64,000 nt of DNA from Chelativorans salis (GTDB lineage: Bacteria > Pseudomonadota > Alphaproteobacteria > Rhizobiales > Rhizobiaceae), in NCBI RefSeq assembly GCF_025336525.1, contig NZ_JAOCZP010000007.1, positions 62,001 through 126,000 on the forward strand, read 5' to 3'. This document shows, piece by piece, positions 30,084 through 40,680 of the stretch. Position 1 is the first letter of the stretch; every line of letters begins with the position of its first letter. Under the pieces are notes generated by a model, which saw nothing but the letters and a program-made list of their open reading frames with translations, made no database searches and had not been told where the DNA came from. The position numbers were made by a program, and so were the translations under genes.

Positions 30084-30785
30084 CTATTTCCGCACGACCG
30101 TGCTCATGTCCTCGACGTGCACGTCGTGAAGGATGGGCTCGGGATGCGAGGTCGACACGAGACCACGCGCCAGCGCGGCCACATACTTCGTATATTCGAT
30201 GACGAGAACGCGCAGAGCGTCGGGATTGGCAAGCCACGCGCTGCCGGAAAGCGGAGTGTTGACCACCGGATAGGGTTGCAGATCTGCCTCCGGCAGGATG
30301 CGCCGCATCTCCAGGAGGCTGCGCGGCATATGGTAGTTGTTGGTCACGACGATAATGCTGCCATAGGTGTTGGCGCTCGCCCATTTGGCGCTTTCTTCCG
30401 CGTTGCCGATGGTATTCAGCGCCACCCGGTCAATATCGATGCAGCAGTTGAAAAGGTTTCTGTCGCCGCCGGTGGCAAGCCGGAGATCGTCGCGCCGGGC
30501 CATGGGGTTGACGCCGCTGATGAGCAGGCGCTTGCCCTTGCCTGCTTTCAGCAGGTGGAGCCCGGTATCGATGCGCGACTGGCCGCCGGTGAGGACGACG
30601 ATGCCGTCCGCCGCCTGCAATTCGGGCGGCGCCTCAAGGTCCGCCACGTGATCGAGGAAGAGGATAAGGCCGAGCACGAAGGCAAAAGCACAGGTAGCAA
30701 GGGCTGCTATGCCCATGCGCAACAGCAACCGCCCCCGGCGACGCTGCGAATCAGCCTTGGCCGACATGCCCGCAATCTCGCTCAT
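30084..30785 (-). CDS. YdcF/ElyC family DUF218 protein
   Basis: About 233 residues with one N-terminal membrane segment (about 25-46) and a DUF218 domain. Domain motifs are IVVLTGGQSRIDTGLHLL, LLISGVNP, NTIGNAEESAKWA and VVTNNYHMPRSLLEM. The longer frame to 30857 has no better start. Family members include ElyC/SanA-like proteins involved in envelope integrity. It is immediately downstream of ftsE-ftsX on the same strand, a layout common in Rhizobiales. Confidence 0.82.
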   Translation of the reverse strand: MSEIAGMSAKADSQRRRGRLLLRMGIAALATCAFAFVLGLILFLDHVADLEAPPELQAADGIVVLTGGQSRIDTGLHLLKAGKGKRLLISGVNPMARRDDLRLATGGDRNLFNCCIDIDRVALNTIGNAEESAKWASANTYGSIIVVTNNYHMPRSLLEMRRILPEADLQPYPVVNTPLSGSAWLANPDALRVLVIEYTKYVAALARGLVSTSHPEPILHDVHVEDMSTVVRK

Positions 30786-30862
30786 ATTCGCATGGTTAAC
30801 GCCCAAATACGGCGAGGGATAGTCCTCACGAGCGCCATGGAGCAAAAAGATTTGCACCGCGC

Positions 30863-31861
30863 CTACGTCTCAATACGCTTCAAATGAGCCACGACCGTGA
30901 CATGCGACGTCGCCGCCGTCAGCACGGCGATCAGGATCACCACCAGCGCTACGCCAAGATAACCGGACGTGCCGATGGCGAAATTGCCGAACAGTGCCGC
31001 CGTCTGGTCGCCCTGCGGCGTTGCGACATTGTGCGAGGACCACCAGGAGAACAACACGAAGACGATGATGGCGGCCGCCCCGCCGGCGGCAGCGCCGCGC
31101 GATCCGGCCAGAAGGAAGTGCCGGCGGAACTCTCGCGCGATGAACGGCGCCTCCGCCCCCACGAAGTGCATGACTTCGATAACATGGCCGTTGCCCGCCA
31201 TGGCGCCGCGCGTGGCGAAGATCACCGTCAGCGCCGTCGCAGAGAGCATGAGCGCCAAAACGGCCATGCCGATGGTCACAGTGGTGCGCGCCATCGCCAC
31301 CAGCCGGTCCACCCACGTGCGGTGATCGTCGAGTGCGGCATTCGGCACAGCCTCCGCCAGCTCGGCGCGCATGGCGGCGAAATCCGGCCGCTCGATGGGA
31401 TCGATGGTGACAATGATGAGCCTGGGCACCGGCAACTCGTCGATGTCGAGCCCCGCTCCCAGCCACGGTTCGAGGAGACGCGCCGTCGCCTGCCGATCGA
31501 CGATGCTGGCGCTGCGCACGCCGCGATAGCCAGCGGCGATGTTGCGCGCGTCTGCGAGCGCCGCCTCCATATCCAGCCCGTCCGCCGGCTTGATCTGGAT
31601 CGTCGCCTCGCGCGCGATCTGCGTCTGCCATGTAGCGGCAGTGTCGCGCACTAGAGTTACCGCGCCCAGCGTCAGGCACGAAAGGAATGTCATAATGGCG
31701 ACGACGAGGACCATCGCCCGTGCGGCAACGTTGTCGGGCGGCACGATGGGGGTCTGCTTGCGCGCCAGCGTCTTGGCGGCCTGCTGGCGAACGCCGGCGC
31801 TGACCCTCTCCTTCAGCTTGACGGCCGGATGCGGCGCTTTCACGGCTTTGGCTTTAGTCAT
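30863..31861 (-). CDS. ftsX: Cell division protein FtsX
   Basis: A 332-residue membrane protein with a basic cytosolic N-terminus, a first membrane segment (about 48-70), a periplasmic domain of about 110 residues and three C-terminal segments (about 190-215, 240-265 and 295-320). This is the FtsX layout. It overlaps ftsE by 8 bases and forms with it an ABC-type complex that regulates peptidoglycan hydrolysis at the septum. Confidence 0.9.
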   Translation of the reverse strand: MTKAKAVKAPHPAVKLKERVSAGVRQQAAKTLARKQTPIVPPDNVAARAMVLVVAIMTFLSCLTLGAVTLVRDTAATWQTQIAREATIQIKPADGLDMEAALADARNIAAGYRGVRSASIVDRQATARLLEPWLGAGLDIDELPVPRLIIVTIDPIERPDFAAMRAELAEAVPNAALDDHRTWVDRLVAMARTTVTIGMAVLALMLSATALTVIFATRGAMAGNGHVIEVMHFVGAEAPFIAREFRRHFLLAGSRGAAAGGAAAIIVFVLFSWWSSHNVATPQGDQTAALFGNFAIGTSGYLGVALVVILIAVLTAATSHVTVVAHLKRIET

Positions 31862-32513
31862 AGATTTCCAGCCTTCCGCCCGAGAGCACCATGCGCCGTG
31901 CCTCCACCTGTTCCATCAGGCCAATATCGTGGGTGGCGATGACGACGGCGGTTCCCATCCTGTTGAGCTCGATCAGCAGGCGCAGAAGCCGGCGGGCGAG
32001 CTGCGGGTCCACGTTGCCTGTCGGCTCGTCCGCAAGCAGGATGCGCGGCTGTTCGATGAGGGCGCGGGCAATGGCGGCGCGCTGCTTCTCGCCGCCCGAA
32101 AGCACCGGCGGCAGCACGTGCATGCGGTCGCCCAGCCCAACCCATTTCAGAAGCTCGACCACGTCGCCGCGATAGCTGGTCTCGTCGCGCCCGCGCACGC
32201 GCAGCGGCAGCGCAACGTTCTCATAGGTCGTCATATGGTCGAGCAACCGGAAATCCTGAAACACCACGCCGATGCGCCGGCGCAGGAGCGGCAGCTCCTG
32301 CCTAGTGATGCGCGAGCGGTCCTTGCCGAAAATGGTGATGAGGCCGCGCGTGGGTTTCAGCGACATGAAGAGCAGGCGCAGGAGCGTCGTCTTGCCTGTC
32401 CCCGACGGTCCGCTCAGGAACTGGAACGAACGCTCGGGCAGATGGAAGGAGACGTCGCGGAGCACCTCCGGACCCATCCCGTATCTGAGGCCTACATTCT
32501 CGAAACGAATCAC
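31854..32513 (-). CDS. ftsE: Cell division ATP-binding protein FtsE
   Basis: A 219-residue ABC ATPase. Walker A is GPSGTGKTTLLRLLF, the Q-loop VFQDFRLLDHMTTYENVALP, the signature LSGGEKQRAAIARALI, Walker B RILLADEPTGNVDP and the switch His THDIGLM. The start is the GTG of VIRFENVGLRYG, matching the usual family start; upstream in-frame residues to 32585 look non-coding. It precedes ftsX. Confidence 0.92.
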   Translation of the reverse strand: MIRFENVGLRYGMGPEVLRDVSFHLPERSFQFLSGPSGTGKTTLLRLLFMSLKPTRGLITIFGKDRSRITRQELPLLRRRIGVVFQDFRLLDHMTTYENVALPLRVRGRDETSYRGDVVELLKWVGLGDRMHVLPPVLSGGEKQRAAIARALIEQPRILLADEPTGNVDPQLARRLLRLLIELNRMGTAVVIATHDIGLMEQVEARRMVLSGGRLEIYD

Positions 32514-32690
32514 GTGAGGCGACCTGCGTGCTGGGCGTGGAGCGGACAAGCTTCCGCCGGTGCGAACCCGACCTTCGAGGCGCATGGTAAACCAACGGTT
32601 AACATGACCGCGAAAACCGCAAATGGCGAAGCATTAACCATTTTGATTTAGCCAAGAACGGCCGGCGACGAAAGAACGGTTTCTGCCCAA

Positions 32691-33332
32691 ATGCCCGAAA
32701 AACGAAGTCGAGCGCCCGTCTCGGGCGAAATCATCGTCGAGGGAGAGCCTGCTGCCGGAGGCCCGGGTCCGCTCGATGCCGTCTCCAGCCCATTTGTCGA
32801 CATCGTCGAGGCCGAATACGAGACGCTGGCCCCGCGGCCAGCTGCCGGAGCGGCATCGGCGATGGTGGCAACAGTGCCTCCCACCGGTCTCGATATGCTG
32901 CGTCGCGGCGCGTACCACACGTCGGAACGACGCCTTTCGCTCGGTAGTTCGGCCTTTTGCGCATTCGTCCTTCTCGCCGTGGCCGGCGCTTTCTGGGTCT
33001 CCGGTGGCCATGCTGCGCTCGACCATGTGTCGCCCATGTGGGCGCAAAGCTCTGCGTCCGCCTTGCGCATCGTCGAGCTGGAAAGCCGGATCGAGAGCAC
33101 CGGCGGAAGTGCCCTGTTGCTGATCGACGGGGAGGCGGTCAATGAAGGTGGTGCGACCGAACGCCTGCCCGACCTGTCCGTCAACGTGCTGGACATGGAA
33201 GGCCACACGACCCACTATTTCCTGGGGACAAGCGGCAAGCAGCTCGCGGCCGGCGACCGCTTCGCCTTCTCCAGCCGGCTTGCCGCTCCTAAGGATGGCG
33301 TGAAGTCGGTCTCGGTGACGTTCAGGGAGTAG
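32691..33332 (+). CDS. Single-pass membrane protein beside ftsE
   Basis: A 213-residue protein with a low-complexity cytosolic N-terminal half, one membrane segment at about 85-103 (AFCAFVLLAVAGAFWVS) and an extracytoplasmic C-terminal domain with VELESRIESTGGSALLLIDG and LDMEGHTTHYFL. Proteins at this position between ftsE and hpt in rhizobia often start with an MJ0042-type zinc finger; no such CxxC module is seen here or just upstream. The start has no clear ribosome site. Function unknown. Confidence 0.7.
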   Translation: MPEKRSRAPVSGEIIVEGEPAAGGPGPLDAVSSPFVDIVEAEYETLAPRPAAGAASAMVATVPPTGLDMLRRGAYHTSERRLSLGSSAFCAFVLLAVAGAFWVSGGHAALDHVSPMWAQSSASALRIVELESRIESTGGSALLLIDGEAVNEGGATERLPDLSVNVLDMEGHTTHYFLGTSGKQLAAGDRFAFSSRLAAPKDGVKSVSVTFRE

Positions 33333-33340
33333 CGCCAACA

Positions 33341-33883
33341 ATGCCTGTTGTACGCGGCAAGGAAATCGAAGTTCTCTTCTCCGCCTCGGCGATCGCGCAG
33401 CGCAACCTGGAGCTCGCCAAGGAGGTGGCAGCGCGCGACTATAACGACCTGCTGGTCGTTTCAGTGCTGAAAGGCTCCTTCATCTTCGCCGCCGATCTGA
33501 TCCGCGCAATGCACGATGCGGGCATCTCGCCGGAGGTCGAGTTCATCATGATCTCCAGCTACGGGGCGGGAACCACAAGCGGCGAGATCAAGGTCCTGCG
33601 CGACATCGACAACGATGTGAAGGGCCGCGACATCCTCCTGATCGACGACATCCTGGAGTCCGGCAAGACGCTCAAATATACACGCGACCTGATGCTGTCG
33701 CGCGGCGCCAGATCCGTCTCCATCGCCGTTCTGCTCGACAAGCACTCACGTCGCCAGGCGAGCCTGGACGCCGATTTTGTGGGCTTCGAATGTCCGGACT
33801 ACTTCGTCGTCGGCTACGGGATGGACGTGGCGCACGCCTTCCGCGAGCTTCCCTTCGTCGGCGTGGTGAAAGGCGACGCCTGA
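33341..33883 (+). CDS. hpt: Hypoxanthine phosphoribosyltransferase
   Basis: A 180-residue type I phosphoribosyltransferase of purine salvage, forming IMP or GMP from hypoxanthine or guanine and PRPP. The PPi loop is VSVLKGSFIFAADL, a flexible loop follows with MISSYGAGTTSGEI, the PRPP motif is LLIDDILESGKTL, and the purine-binding end is DYFVVGYGMD. It starts 9 bases after the preceding membrane-protein gene and precedes the CpdR-like gene. Confidence 0.92.
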   Translation: MPVVRGKEIEVLFSASAIAQRNLELAKEVAARDYNDLLVVSVLKGSFIFAADLIRAMHDAGISPEVEFIMISSYGAGTTSGEIKVLRDIDNDVKGRDILLIDDILESGKTLKYTRDLMLSRGARSVSIAVLLDKHSRRQASLDADFVGFECPDYFVVGYGMDVAHAFRELPFVGVVKGDA

Positions 33884-33942
33884 ACCTTTTTGGCTGGCTC
33901 GCGTTCAGTGAACTATTAACAATTGATAGCGACAATTGCGGC

Positions 33943-34308
33943 ATGGCTAGACTGCTGATCGTTGAAGACGACCTCTCCGTCCGCTCCTTTACCGCCCGCG
34001 CCCTCGCCGCCGCCGGCCACTCGGTCGAGACTGCGGAAGACGGGGTGGAGGGGCTTCAGAAGATCGAGGAAGCGGCAGGCAGGTTCGACCTGGTGCTGTC
34101 CGACATCCGCATGCCGGCAATGGACGGCATAGAGATGGCGCGCGCCGCGGCAAGCACTTTTCCGAGCCTGCGCCTCCTCCTGATGACCGGCTTCGCCGAT
34201 CAGCGCGAGCGCGCCGCCGAGCTCGAAGGCACAGTGAAAGGCGTGGTGAACAAGCCCTTCACGCTGGCTGAGATCCGTGAACGTGTGGGCGAGGCGCTGG
34301 CGGCGTGA
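33943..34308 (+). CDS. CpdR-like single-domain response regulator
   Basis: A 121-residue receiver with the acidic pair in LLIVEDDLSV, phospho-acceptor Asp54 in LVLSDIRMPAMDG, Thr in LLLMTGFADQ and Lys in VVNKPFTL. There is no output domain. Length, the opening MARLLIVEDD and the MTGFADQRERA segment resemble CpdR, the adaptor that controls ClpXP proteolysis in the alphaproteobacterial cell cycle. Rhizobia often have two CpdR-type proteins; which one this is cannot be told. Confidence 0.8.
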   Translation: MARLLIVEDDLSVRSFTARALAAAGHSVETAEDGVEGLQKIEEAAGRFDLVLSDIRMPAMDGIEMARAAASTFPSLRLLLMTGFADQRERAAELEGTVKGVVNKPFTLAEIRERVGEALAA

Positions 34309-34311
34309 AGG

Positions 34312-34336
34312 GGCGCGGCCAAAAACCAGCCGCGCC
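34312..34336. terminator. Hairpin between response regulator and groEL
   Basis: GGCGCGGC pairs with GCCGCGCC around a 9-base A-rich loop, followed on the + strand by GCCTTTC. It lies between the convergent response-regulator and groEL genes and probably serves as a terminator. Confidence 0.6.
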
Positions 34337-34362
34337 GCCTTTCTCGACTAAGACGACCTGGA

Positions 34363-36015
<1,653 letters not shown>

Positions 36016-36036
36016 TCAACGACCGTACGGGCGCGC

Positions 36037-36351
36037 TCAGGCGGCCCTTCTTGCCGAGGCCTCGGCCTCGATGATACCGAGCACGTCGCTCTCCTTCATG
36101 ATGAGAAGGTCCTCGCCCTTTAGGCGAATTTCCGTGCCCGACCACTTGCCGAAGAGAATGCGGTCGCCAACCTTCACCTCCAGCGGCAAGAGCTCGCCAT
36201 TGTCGGTGCGAGCACCGGGACCGACGGCGAGCACCTCGCCTTCCTGCGGCTTTTCCTTCGCGGTGTCGGGAATGATGACCCCTCCCGCCGTTTTCTCCTC
36301 CGATTCGATGCGGCGGACGAGCAGGCGGTCATGCAAAGGGCGGAACTCCAT
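36037..36351 (-). CDS. groES: Co-chaperonin GroES
   Basis: A 104-residue Hsp10. It has the opening [14 protein letters not shown], the mobile loop [18 protein letters not shown] and the terminal strand [15 protein letters not shown]. An AGGAGGAAGAC ribosome site lies upstream. It precedes groEL by 45 bases and follows a CIRCE element by about 135 bases. Confidence 0.95.
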   Translation of the reverse strand: MEFRPLHDRLLVRRIESEEKTAGGVIIPDTAKEKPQEGEVLAVGPGARTDNGELLPLEVKVGDRILFGKWSGTEIRLKGEDLLIMKESDVLGIIEAEASARRAA

Positions 36352-36486
36352 GTCTTCCTCCTAAAGACAGCGGTTGAAGCACCTCCCGCGCCGGCCCCTC
36401 CGGCGCGGCACGCGGCCCATTGCGGCACCGCGCGAAGAAAATTTGGTCGCAAAAAAGTTCCCGTTCAAGGGGCGGAAAGGGAAAAA

Positions 36487-36513
36487 TTAGCACTCACCCA
36501 TCGAGAGTGCCAA
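36487..36513 (-). promoter_or_regulatory. CIRCE operator (HrcA site) for groES-groEL
   Basis: TTAGCACTC, a 9-base spacer, then GAGTGCCAA. This differs from the CIRCE consensus at one position in the second arm. HrcA would repress groES-groEL at this site in the absence of heat stress. Confidence 0.9.
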
Positions 36514-36562
36514 AAACCTTCCGTGCACGGGCATCCAACTCTTTTGCCGTCCTCCTTCGCCA

Positions 36563-36726
36563 AGCGCCCTCGTGGTTCGACAGGCTCACCAGGGGCTACT
36601 GTAGTGTTAAATGCCCTTTGATCTTGGGCCATGCGCCTGAAGATGCGGCCATGGGTTCATGGCGTAGACAGCAACGGCGACCTCTCGGTAGCCCTCATGG
36701 TGGGCTTGTCGAACCACGAGGGCGCT
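36563..36726. repeat. Pair of inverted GGTTCGACA-type repeats
   Basis: The arms at 36563-36599 and 36688-36726 are nearly perfect inverted copies; both include GTGGTTCGACA, a CACCA core and an end in GGGCTAC or close to it. The 88-base interior has no gene. Another partial copy lies at 60671-60693. This looks like a dispersed palindromic repeat family inserted between groES-groEL and the TIGR02302 gene. Confidence 0.75.
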
Positions 36727-36738
36727 CGGCACCCTGCC

Positions 36739-39282
36739 TCACTGCATGTCGAGCAGCCGCTCCAGATACTCGCGCTCCAGCTCAGGGCTCAGCGCATCGC
36801 CCAGACGGCGGCGGATGGCCTCGAGGATTTCGCGGGCGCGCTGCGTGTCGATCTCATCTGGTACATCGACGGAATCGCCGAAGTCCGGCCCGGTTGTCGC
36901 GCGCGGACGACCCAGTGGATCCCTTCCCGCCCGGTTCTGGCGGCCGCCCTGCTGGCCTTCGCCCTGCTGGCCGCGCATCGCCTGCTGCATCTGGCTCATC
37001 ATGTCCTGTGCGCCGCGCCGCAGCGCTTCCAGCGCGCGGCCCTGCTCGCCGACGGCGCGCTCGCCCTGGCCTTCGCCGAGTGCGCCTTCGGCTCCCTCCA
37101 TCGCCTCACCGGCTTCGCCGAAACCCTCGCCGGGTTGGATGCCCAGGCCCTGGAGCCCCTCCATCAGGCTTTGCAGGTCGCCCCGCAGGCCGCCCTGTCC
37201 CTCCTGCAGATTGCGAAGCGCCTCGGCAAGCTCCTCCGGCGACATGCCTTGGCCCCCTTGGCCCTGGCCTTGCTGACCCTGTTGACCTTGCTGCCCCTGC
37301 TGGCCTTGTTGACCTTGCTGGCCGCGCTGCTGCTGGTCGAGGCGGAAGGTCTCGTTCATCAATTCCTGCTGGCGGCGCATGATCTCGCCCAGCTGGTCCA
37401 TCTGCTGGCGCATCTCGGACTGCTGCCCGCTGCCCTGGCCCTGCTGCTGCCGACCAGCCTGCAGGTTGTTCATCATGTTTTCGAGCTGAGAGAGAAGATC
37501 CTGCGCCTGCTCGCGCGCACCCGACTTGGCCAGCTCCTCGATCTGGTCGAGCATGCGCTCCAGGTCGCTCTGCTGCATCATCTCGCCGTCCTGGCTCTCG
37601 GCGAAATCCTGGTTCTGCATGGCGCGTTCCGCGAACTCGCGCAGGTACTCCTGCATCGCCGTGCGCAGCTCGTCCATCAGTTGCTCGATCTCCTCGTCGC
37701 TCGCCCCGTCTTCGAGCGCCTGCCGCAGTGCTTCCTGGGCCTGGCGCAGGCGCCGCTCGGCGGCGGTGAGGTCGCCGTCCTCTATGATCAGCGCGATCTC
37801 CCACAGGTCGTCCACCACCGCCCGCAGCGCCTCATCCCCATCGGCGGCTCCGAGGCTTGAGCGGGCGGCCGAAATCAGCAGGAAATGTGACGGCTCGTCG
37901 AACGTCTCCTCCGGCCACAGGAGCACGGCATCCATGAGCGACAGGACGCGTTCCTGCTGGTTCTTGTCGAGCGCAAGAATGCGCCGCTGCTCGATCAGCG
38001 CCTGGGCCAGCGGGTTGGTGAAGGGCCGTTGCGGCAGGACGAAGGTCCTGGGTTCGCTCTCGCCCGTCTGCTCGGCCGCGTCGGTGGCCGAAAGCGTGAG
38101 ATCCACGGGTAGCCCTGCCCACGGGTGCTCCCTCAGGTCCCGCGAAGTCTTGCCTGCCGCCCCTTCGCGGTTGCCGCGGCTCGGTACGGAGAGGGGCATT
38201 TCCGGCGCCCCGTAAAGCGGCCGCGCATCCGGCTTCGGCTCAGACAGTGTGAACTGTGCCTCGGCACTCACTGCGCCGTAGTCGTCCTCGATCTCGTAGG
38301 CCAGTTCCAGCGCCCCGTTGACCGCGCGCTTGGGCTCCTCGGTAAAGCGGATCTGGGGCGGCGTGTCGGGCACCACCGAGAATTGCCAGTGCTCCACCTC
38401 CCGCCCGCCATCCGAAAGGCTGACGGTGCCTGCACCGGTGAGCGTTTCGGAAAACCGCAGCGCCCCGCCTACCTGATCCGCCTCGCCCTCTGGCTCGATT
38501 GCCCGTTCCGCGCCGCCCGCGTCAGTGAAGGACAGAGCCTCTTGGCCTGAGCCGCCGCTCACGCGCACGGCCACGGTACTGTTCTGCGGCACGGCGAAGT
38601 CCCGCCGCTCGCGGTTAGCGTCGGCCGTCAGGAAGATAGGTGCGCGCCCCGTATAGGGCGGCGGGGTGACCCAGGCGTCGATGCGCGCCGGCGCGACGTC
38701 CGTTCGTGCCGGAGGCTGGAACGCATCGATGATGCGTCCGCCATAGGGCCCGGTCGAATAGGCAAGTGCGGTAACGAACAACAGGGCCGCGGCAGCGCGC
38801 AATCCCCACGGGTCGCGCTCGGGAACGGACGTTTGCGGCAGATCGCCATGCAGGCGCGAAAGCCGCTCGGCCATCCGTTTCTGGTGCTCGCGCCATAGTG
38901 CGGAGGCAAAGGCATCCCCATCGCCGCGGCCGGCCAGCCGGTCGGATTGCACGGAGACCGGCGCATGCTCGAGCAGGTTCGCCCGCTCTATGCGCCGGTC
39001 GATCTCGCTTGCCATGGGCATGCGAAACAGCCTCAGCGGCCATAGCGAGGCAAGCGCGGCAATTGCCAACAGCGCCAGCAGGCCGAGCCGCGCCCAATCC
39101 GGCAGGAAGCGGAAAGCGCCGAACCACGAAAGGCTCAGGAACAGGCTCGTCACCACCACGAGCGGCAGGACGAGCGGCCACAGGCGTTCAACAAGGATCA
39201 CGCCGCGCACGACCGCGCGTGTCCGTGTCAGCCGGGCGAGGAGCCCGGACATGGGGCGATCGATGAAGTGGTGCTCGGCCAT
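36739..39282 (-). CDS. TIGR02302 family membrane protein (DUF4175)
   Basis: An 847-residue protein. Two N-terminal membrane segments (about 30-50 and 60-80) and a third near 165-185 are followed by a large extracytoplasmic region, with helical low-complexity sequence from about 480 onward. The C-terminal third is Gln/Gly/Glu-rich and contains a run of Gly-Gln-Gln repeats. This matches the alphaproteobacterial TIGR02302/DUF4175 family of unknown function. The long + strand frame across 36631-37860 is its antisense shadow. Confidence 0.85.
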   Translation of the reverse strand: MAEHHFIDRPMSGLLARLTRTRAVVRGVILVERLWPLVLPLVVVTSLFLSLSWFGAFRFLPDWARLGLLALLAIAALASLWPLRLFRMPMASEIDRRIERANLLEHAPVSVQSDRLAGRGDGDAFASALWREHQKRMAERLSRLHGDLPQTSVPERDPWGLRAAAALLFVTALAYSTGPYGGRIIDAFQPPARTDVAPARIDAWVTPPPYTGRAPIFLTADANRERRDFAVPQNSTVAVRVSGGSGQEALSFTDAGGAERAIEPEGEADQVGGALRFSETLTGAGTVSLSDGGREVEHWQFSVVPDTPPQIRFTEEPKRAVNGALELAYEIEDDYGAVSAEAQFTLSEPKPDARPLYGAPEMPLSVPSRGNREGAAGKTSRDLREHPWAGLPVDLTLSATDAAEQTGESEPRTFVLPQRPFTNPLAQALIEQRRILALDKNQQERVLSLMDAVLLWPEETFDEPSHFLLISAARSSLGAADGDEALRAVVDDLWEIALIIEDGDLTAAERRLRQAQEALRQALEDGASDEEIEQLMDELRTAMQEYLREFAERAMQNQDFAESQDGEMMQQSDLERMLDQIEELAKSGAREQAQDLLSQLENMMNNLQAGRQQQGQGSGQQSEMRQQMDQLGEIMRRQQELMNETFRLDQQQRGQQGQQGQQGQQGQQGQQGQGQGGQGMSPEELAEALRNLQEGQGGLRGDLQSLMEGLQGLGIQPGEGFGEAGEAMEGAEGALGEGQGERAVGEQGRALEALRRGAQDMMSQMQQAMRGQQGEGQQGGRQNRAGRDPLGRPRATTGPDFGDSVDVPDEIDTQRAREILEAIRRRLGDALSPELEREYLERLLDMQ
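37262..37325 (-). repeat. Tandem 9-base repeat encoding Gly-Gln-Gln
   Basis: About six tandem 9-base units inside the TIGR02302 gene encode (Gly-Gln-Gln)n followed by a Gly/Gln-rich stretch. Unit number is a multiple of three bases, so slippage would change length without breaking the frame. Confidence 0.7.
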
Positions 39283-39415
39283 TATGCGTCCAGACTGCCG
39301 GGCGCACGGCCCGATGCGGCGCGCCCTGCTTCCCTAAGATAGCACCAAACGCGGCGAAGGCGAGGCGACACAAACAAAAGATGCCGGCCTGCGTCGTCCT
39401 TGTCCTCCAATACCG

Positions 39416-39892
39416 CTACTTGCGGTCGACCGCGCCGACATCAAGAAGCGGGGAGGCATCTATCGTGCCGGCATTCAGCATGGCACCCACCTTTTCCAGC
39501 GCCGCCACGACCATTGCCTGCTCCCAGTCGGGCAGCGCCTCGAACTGCTCGGAAAATGTGCGCTGCAGCGGGTCGGGCGCCGCCTTGAGCATCTCCAGGC
39601 CGGCCTCCGTCGGCGCCACCCACACGACGCGCCGGTCCTGCTCGCCGCGCGTGCGCGTCACCAGCCCACGCGCCTCCAGCTTGTCGACCAGCGCGGTCGC
39701 CGTCGCCTGGCCGACACCGGCTCTCGCGGCGATATCCTTCGGCGTAAGGCGCCCAGCGGCAGCGACGATCTCCAGCACGATGAGCTGCGGCGTCGTCAGC
39801 CCCGTCGCGCGCGCCAGGGTTCGGGCATTGAGCTCCGTCGCCCGCAGGATTCGTCTGAGCGCAATGAGGCTGGTCTGGGTGCGGTTTTCCAT
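39416..39892 (-). CDS. MarR family regulator, EctR-like by position
   Basis: A 158-residue winged-helix regulator of the MarR family. The DNA-binding region has TTPQLIVLEIVAAAGRLTPK, ATATALVDKLEARGLV and the wing RTRGEQDRRVVWV. It is divergent from ectA, with about 190 bases between the starts. MarR-type EctR proteins repress ectoine genes in several halotolerant bacteria, so a role as ectoine regulator is likely but inferred from position. Confidence 0.82.
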   Translation of the reverse strand: MENRTQTSLIALRRILRATELNARTLARATGLTTPQLIVLEIVAAAGRLTPKDIAARAGVGQATATALVDKLEARGLVTRTRGEQDRRVVWVAPTEAGLEMLKAAPDPLQRTFSEQFEALPDWEQAMVVAALEKVGAMLNAGTIDASPLLDVGAVDRK

Positions 39893-40084
39893 GTGGCAGC
39901 TTCGTCAGAGAGAGCGATGACCTTTGATAGCAGAAAAAATATGTTTTGATTAGCGAATGAATTTTCCCGCAGAATCAGTGAGAAAGCGCGCTTTGGCTGG
40001 GAAGGAAGGCAGAAATTCCTGCTGCACCGGTTGAAATATCCTTCGTCAATCGTAATATCCGGCCCCGCTTCAGGAGAGAGGACC
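39893..40084. promoter_or_regulatory. Divergent control region of marR-like gene and ectA
   Basis: This spacer contains an AT-rich patch at about 39930-39965 with an imperfect palindrome (AAAATATGTTTT), a plausible MarR-family operator. It must hold the promoters for both directions. No perfect EcfG-type element is present. Confidence 0.45.
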
Positions 40085-40630
40085 ATGCACACCGAAAACA
40101 TCGAACTTGTTCGAAAACGATCCAGCCAGGTCGCCTTTCGCACGCCCCACACCGAGGATGGCACGGCCGTCTGGCGCCTCATCAGATCCTGCGATCCCCT
40201 CGACGAAAACTCCCTCTATTGCAATCTGCTCCAGTGCGACCATTTCAGCGATACATGCATAGTCGCCGAGCGGAAGGCCGACGGCGCCATCGTTGGCTGG
40301 GTTTCCGGCTACCTGTTGCCGGATGACCCGTCTGTCCTCTTCATCTGGCAGGTCGCCGTAGACGAAAGCGCCCAGGGCCAGGGCATCGCCAAGCGGATGC
40401 TCACCGCCCTCTTGGGACGCACGGCCTGCGCGGAGGTGCGCGGCCTCAAGACCACCATCACATCCGACAATGCGGCAAGCTGGGCCCTCTTCAATTCCTT
40501 CGCCCGCAGTCAGGGCACGAAGCTGAAGAGCGAGCCTTATTTCCGCAGGGATGCCCATTTCGACGGGGAGCACGCCACCGAACACATGGTGACGATCGCG
40601 CTGCCCGAGGAGGCGCGCAACGCGGCCTGA
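40085..40630 (+). CDS. ectA: Diaminobutyrate acetyltransferase
   Basis: A 181-residue GNAT enzyme acetylating 2,4-diaminobutyrate to N-gamma-acetyl-diaminobutyrate. Motifs are FRTPHTEDG, a CNLLQCDHFSDTCIVAE stretch and the acetyl-CoA loop VDESAQGQGIAKRML. A strong GGAGAGAGG precedes the ATG. It is first in ectABCD-ask, the route to ectoine and hydroxyectoine. Confidence 0.93.
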   Translation: MHTENIELVRKRSSQVAFRTPHTEDGTAVWRLIRSCDPLDENSLYCNLLQCDHFSDTCIVAERKADGAIVGWVSGYLLPDDPSVLFIWQVAVDESAQGQGIAKRMLTALLGRTACAEVRGLKTTITSDNAASWALFNSFARSQGTKLKSEPYFRRDAHFDGEHATEHMVTIALPEEARNAA

Positions 40631-40680
40631 GCCGGCCCCGATGCAACGCCACCTAAGACATTCAACCCGAAGGGAATATC

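Noticed and set aside
36571..36590. GTTCGA-containing stretch as a tRNA T-arm
   Set aside because: No cloverleaf can be built; it is an arm of an inverted repeat also seen near 60,671.
36420..37860. Plus-strand open frames of 320 and 409 residues, Leu/Ala-rich
   Set aside because: Antisense to the TIGR02302 gene; the Leu runs are the complement of Gln repeats.
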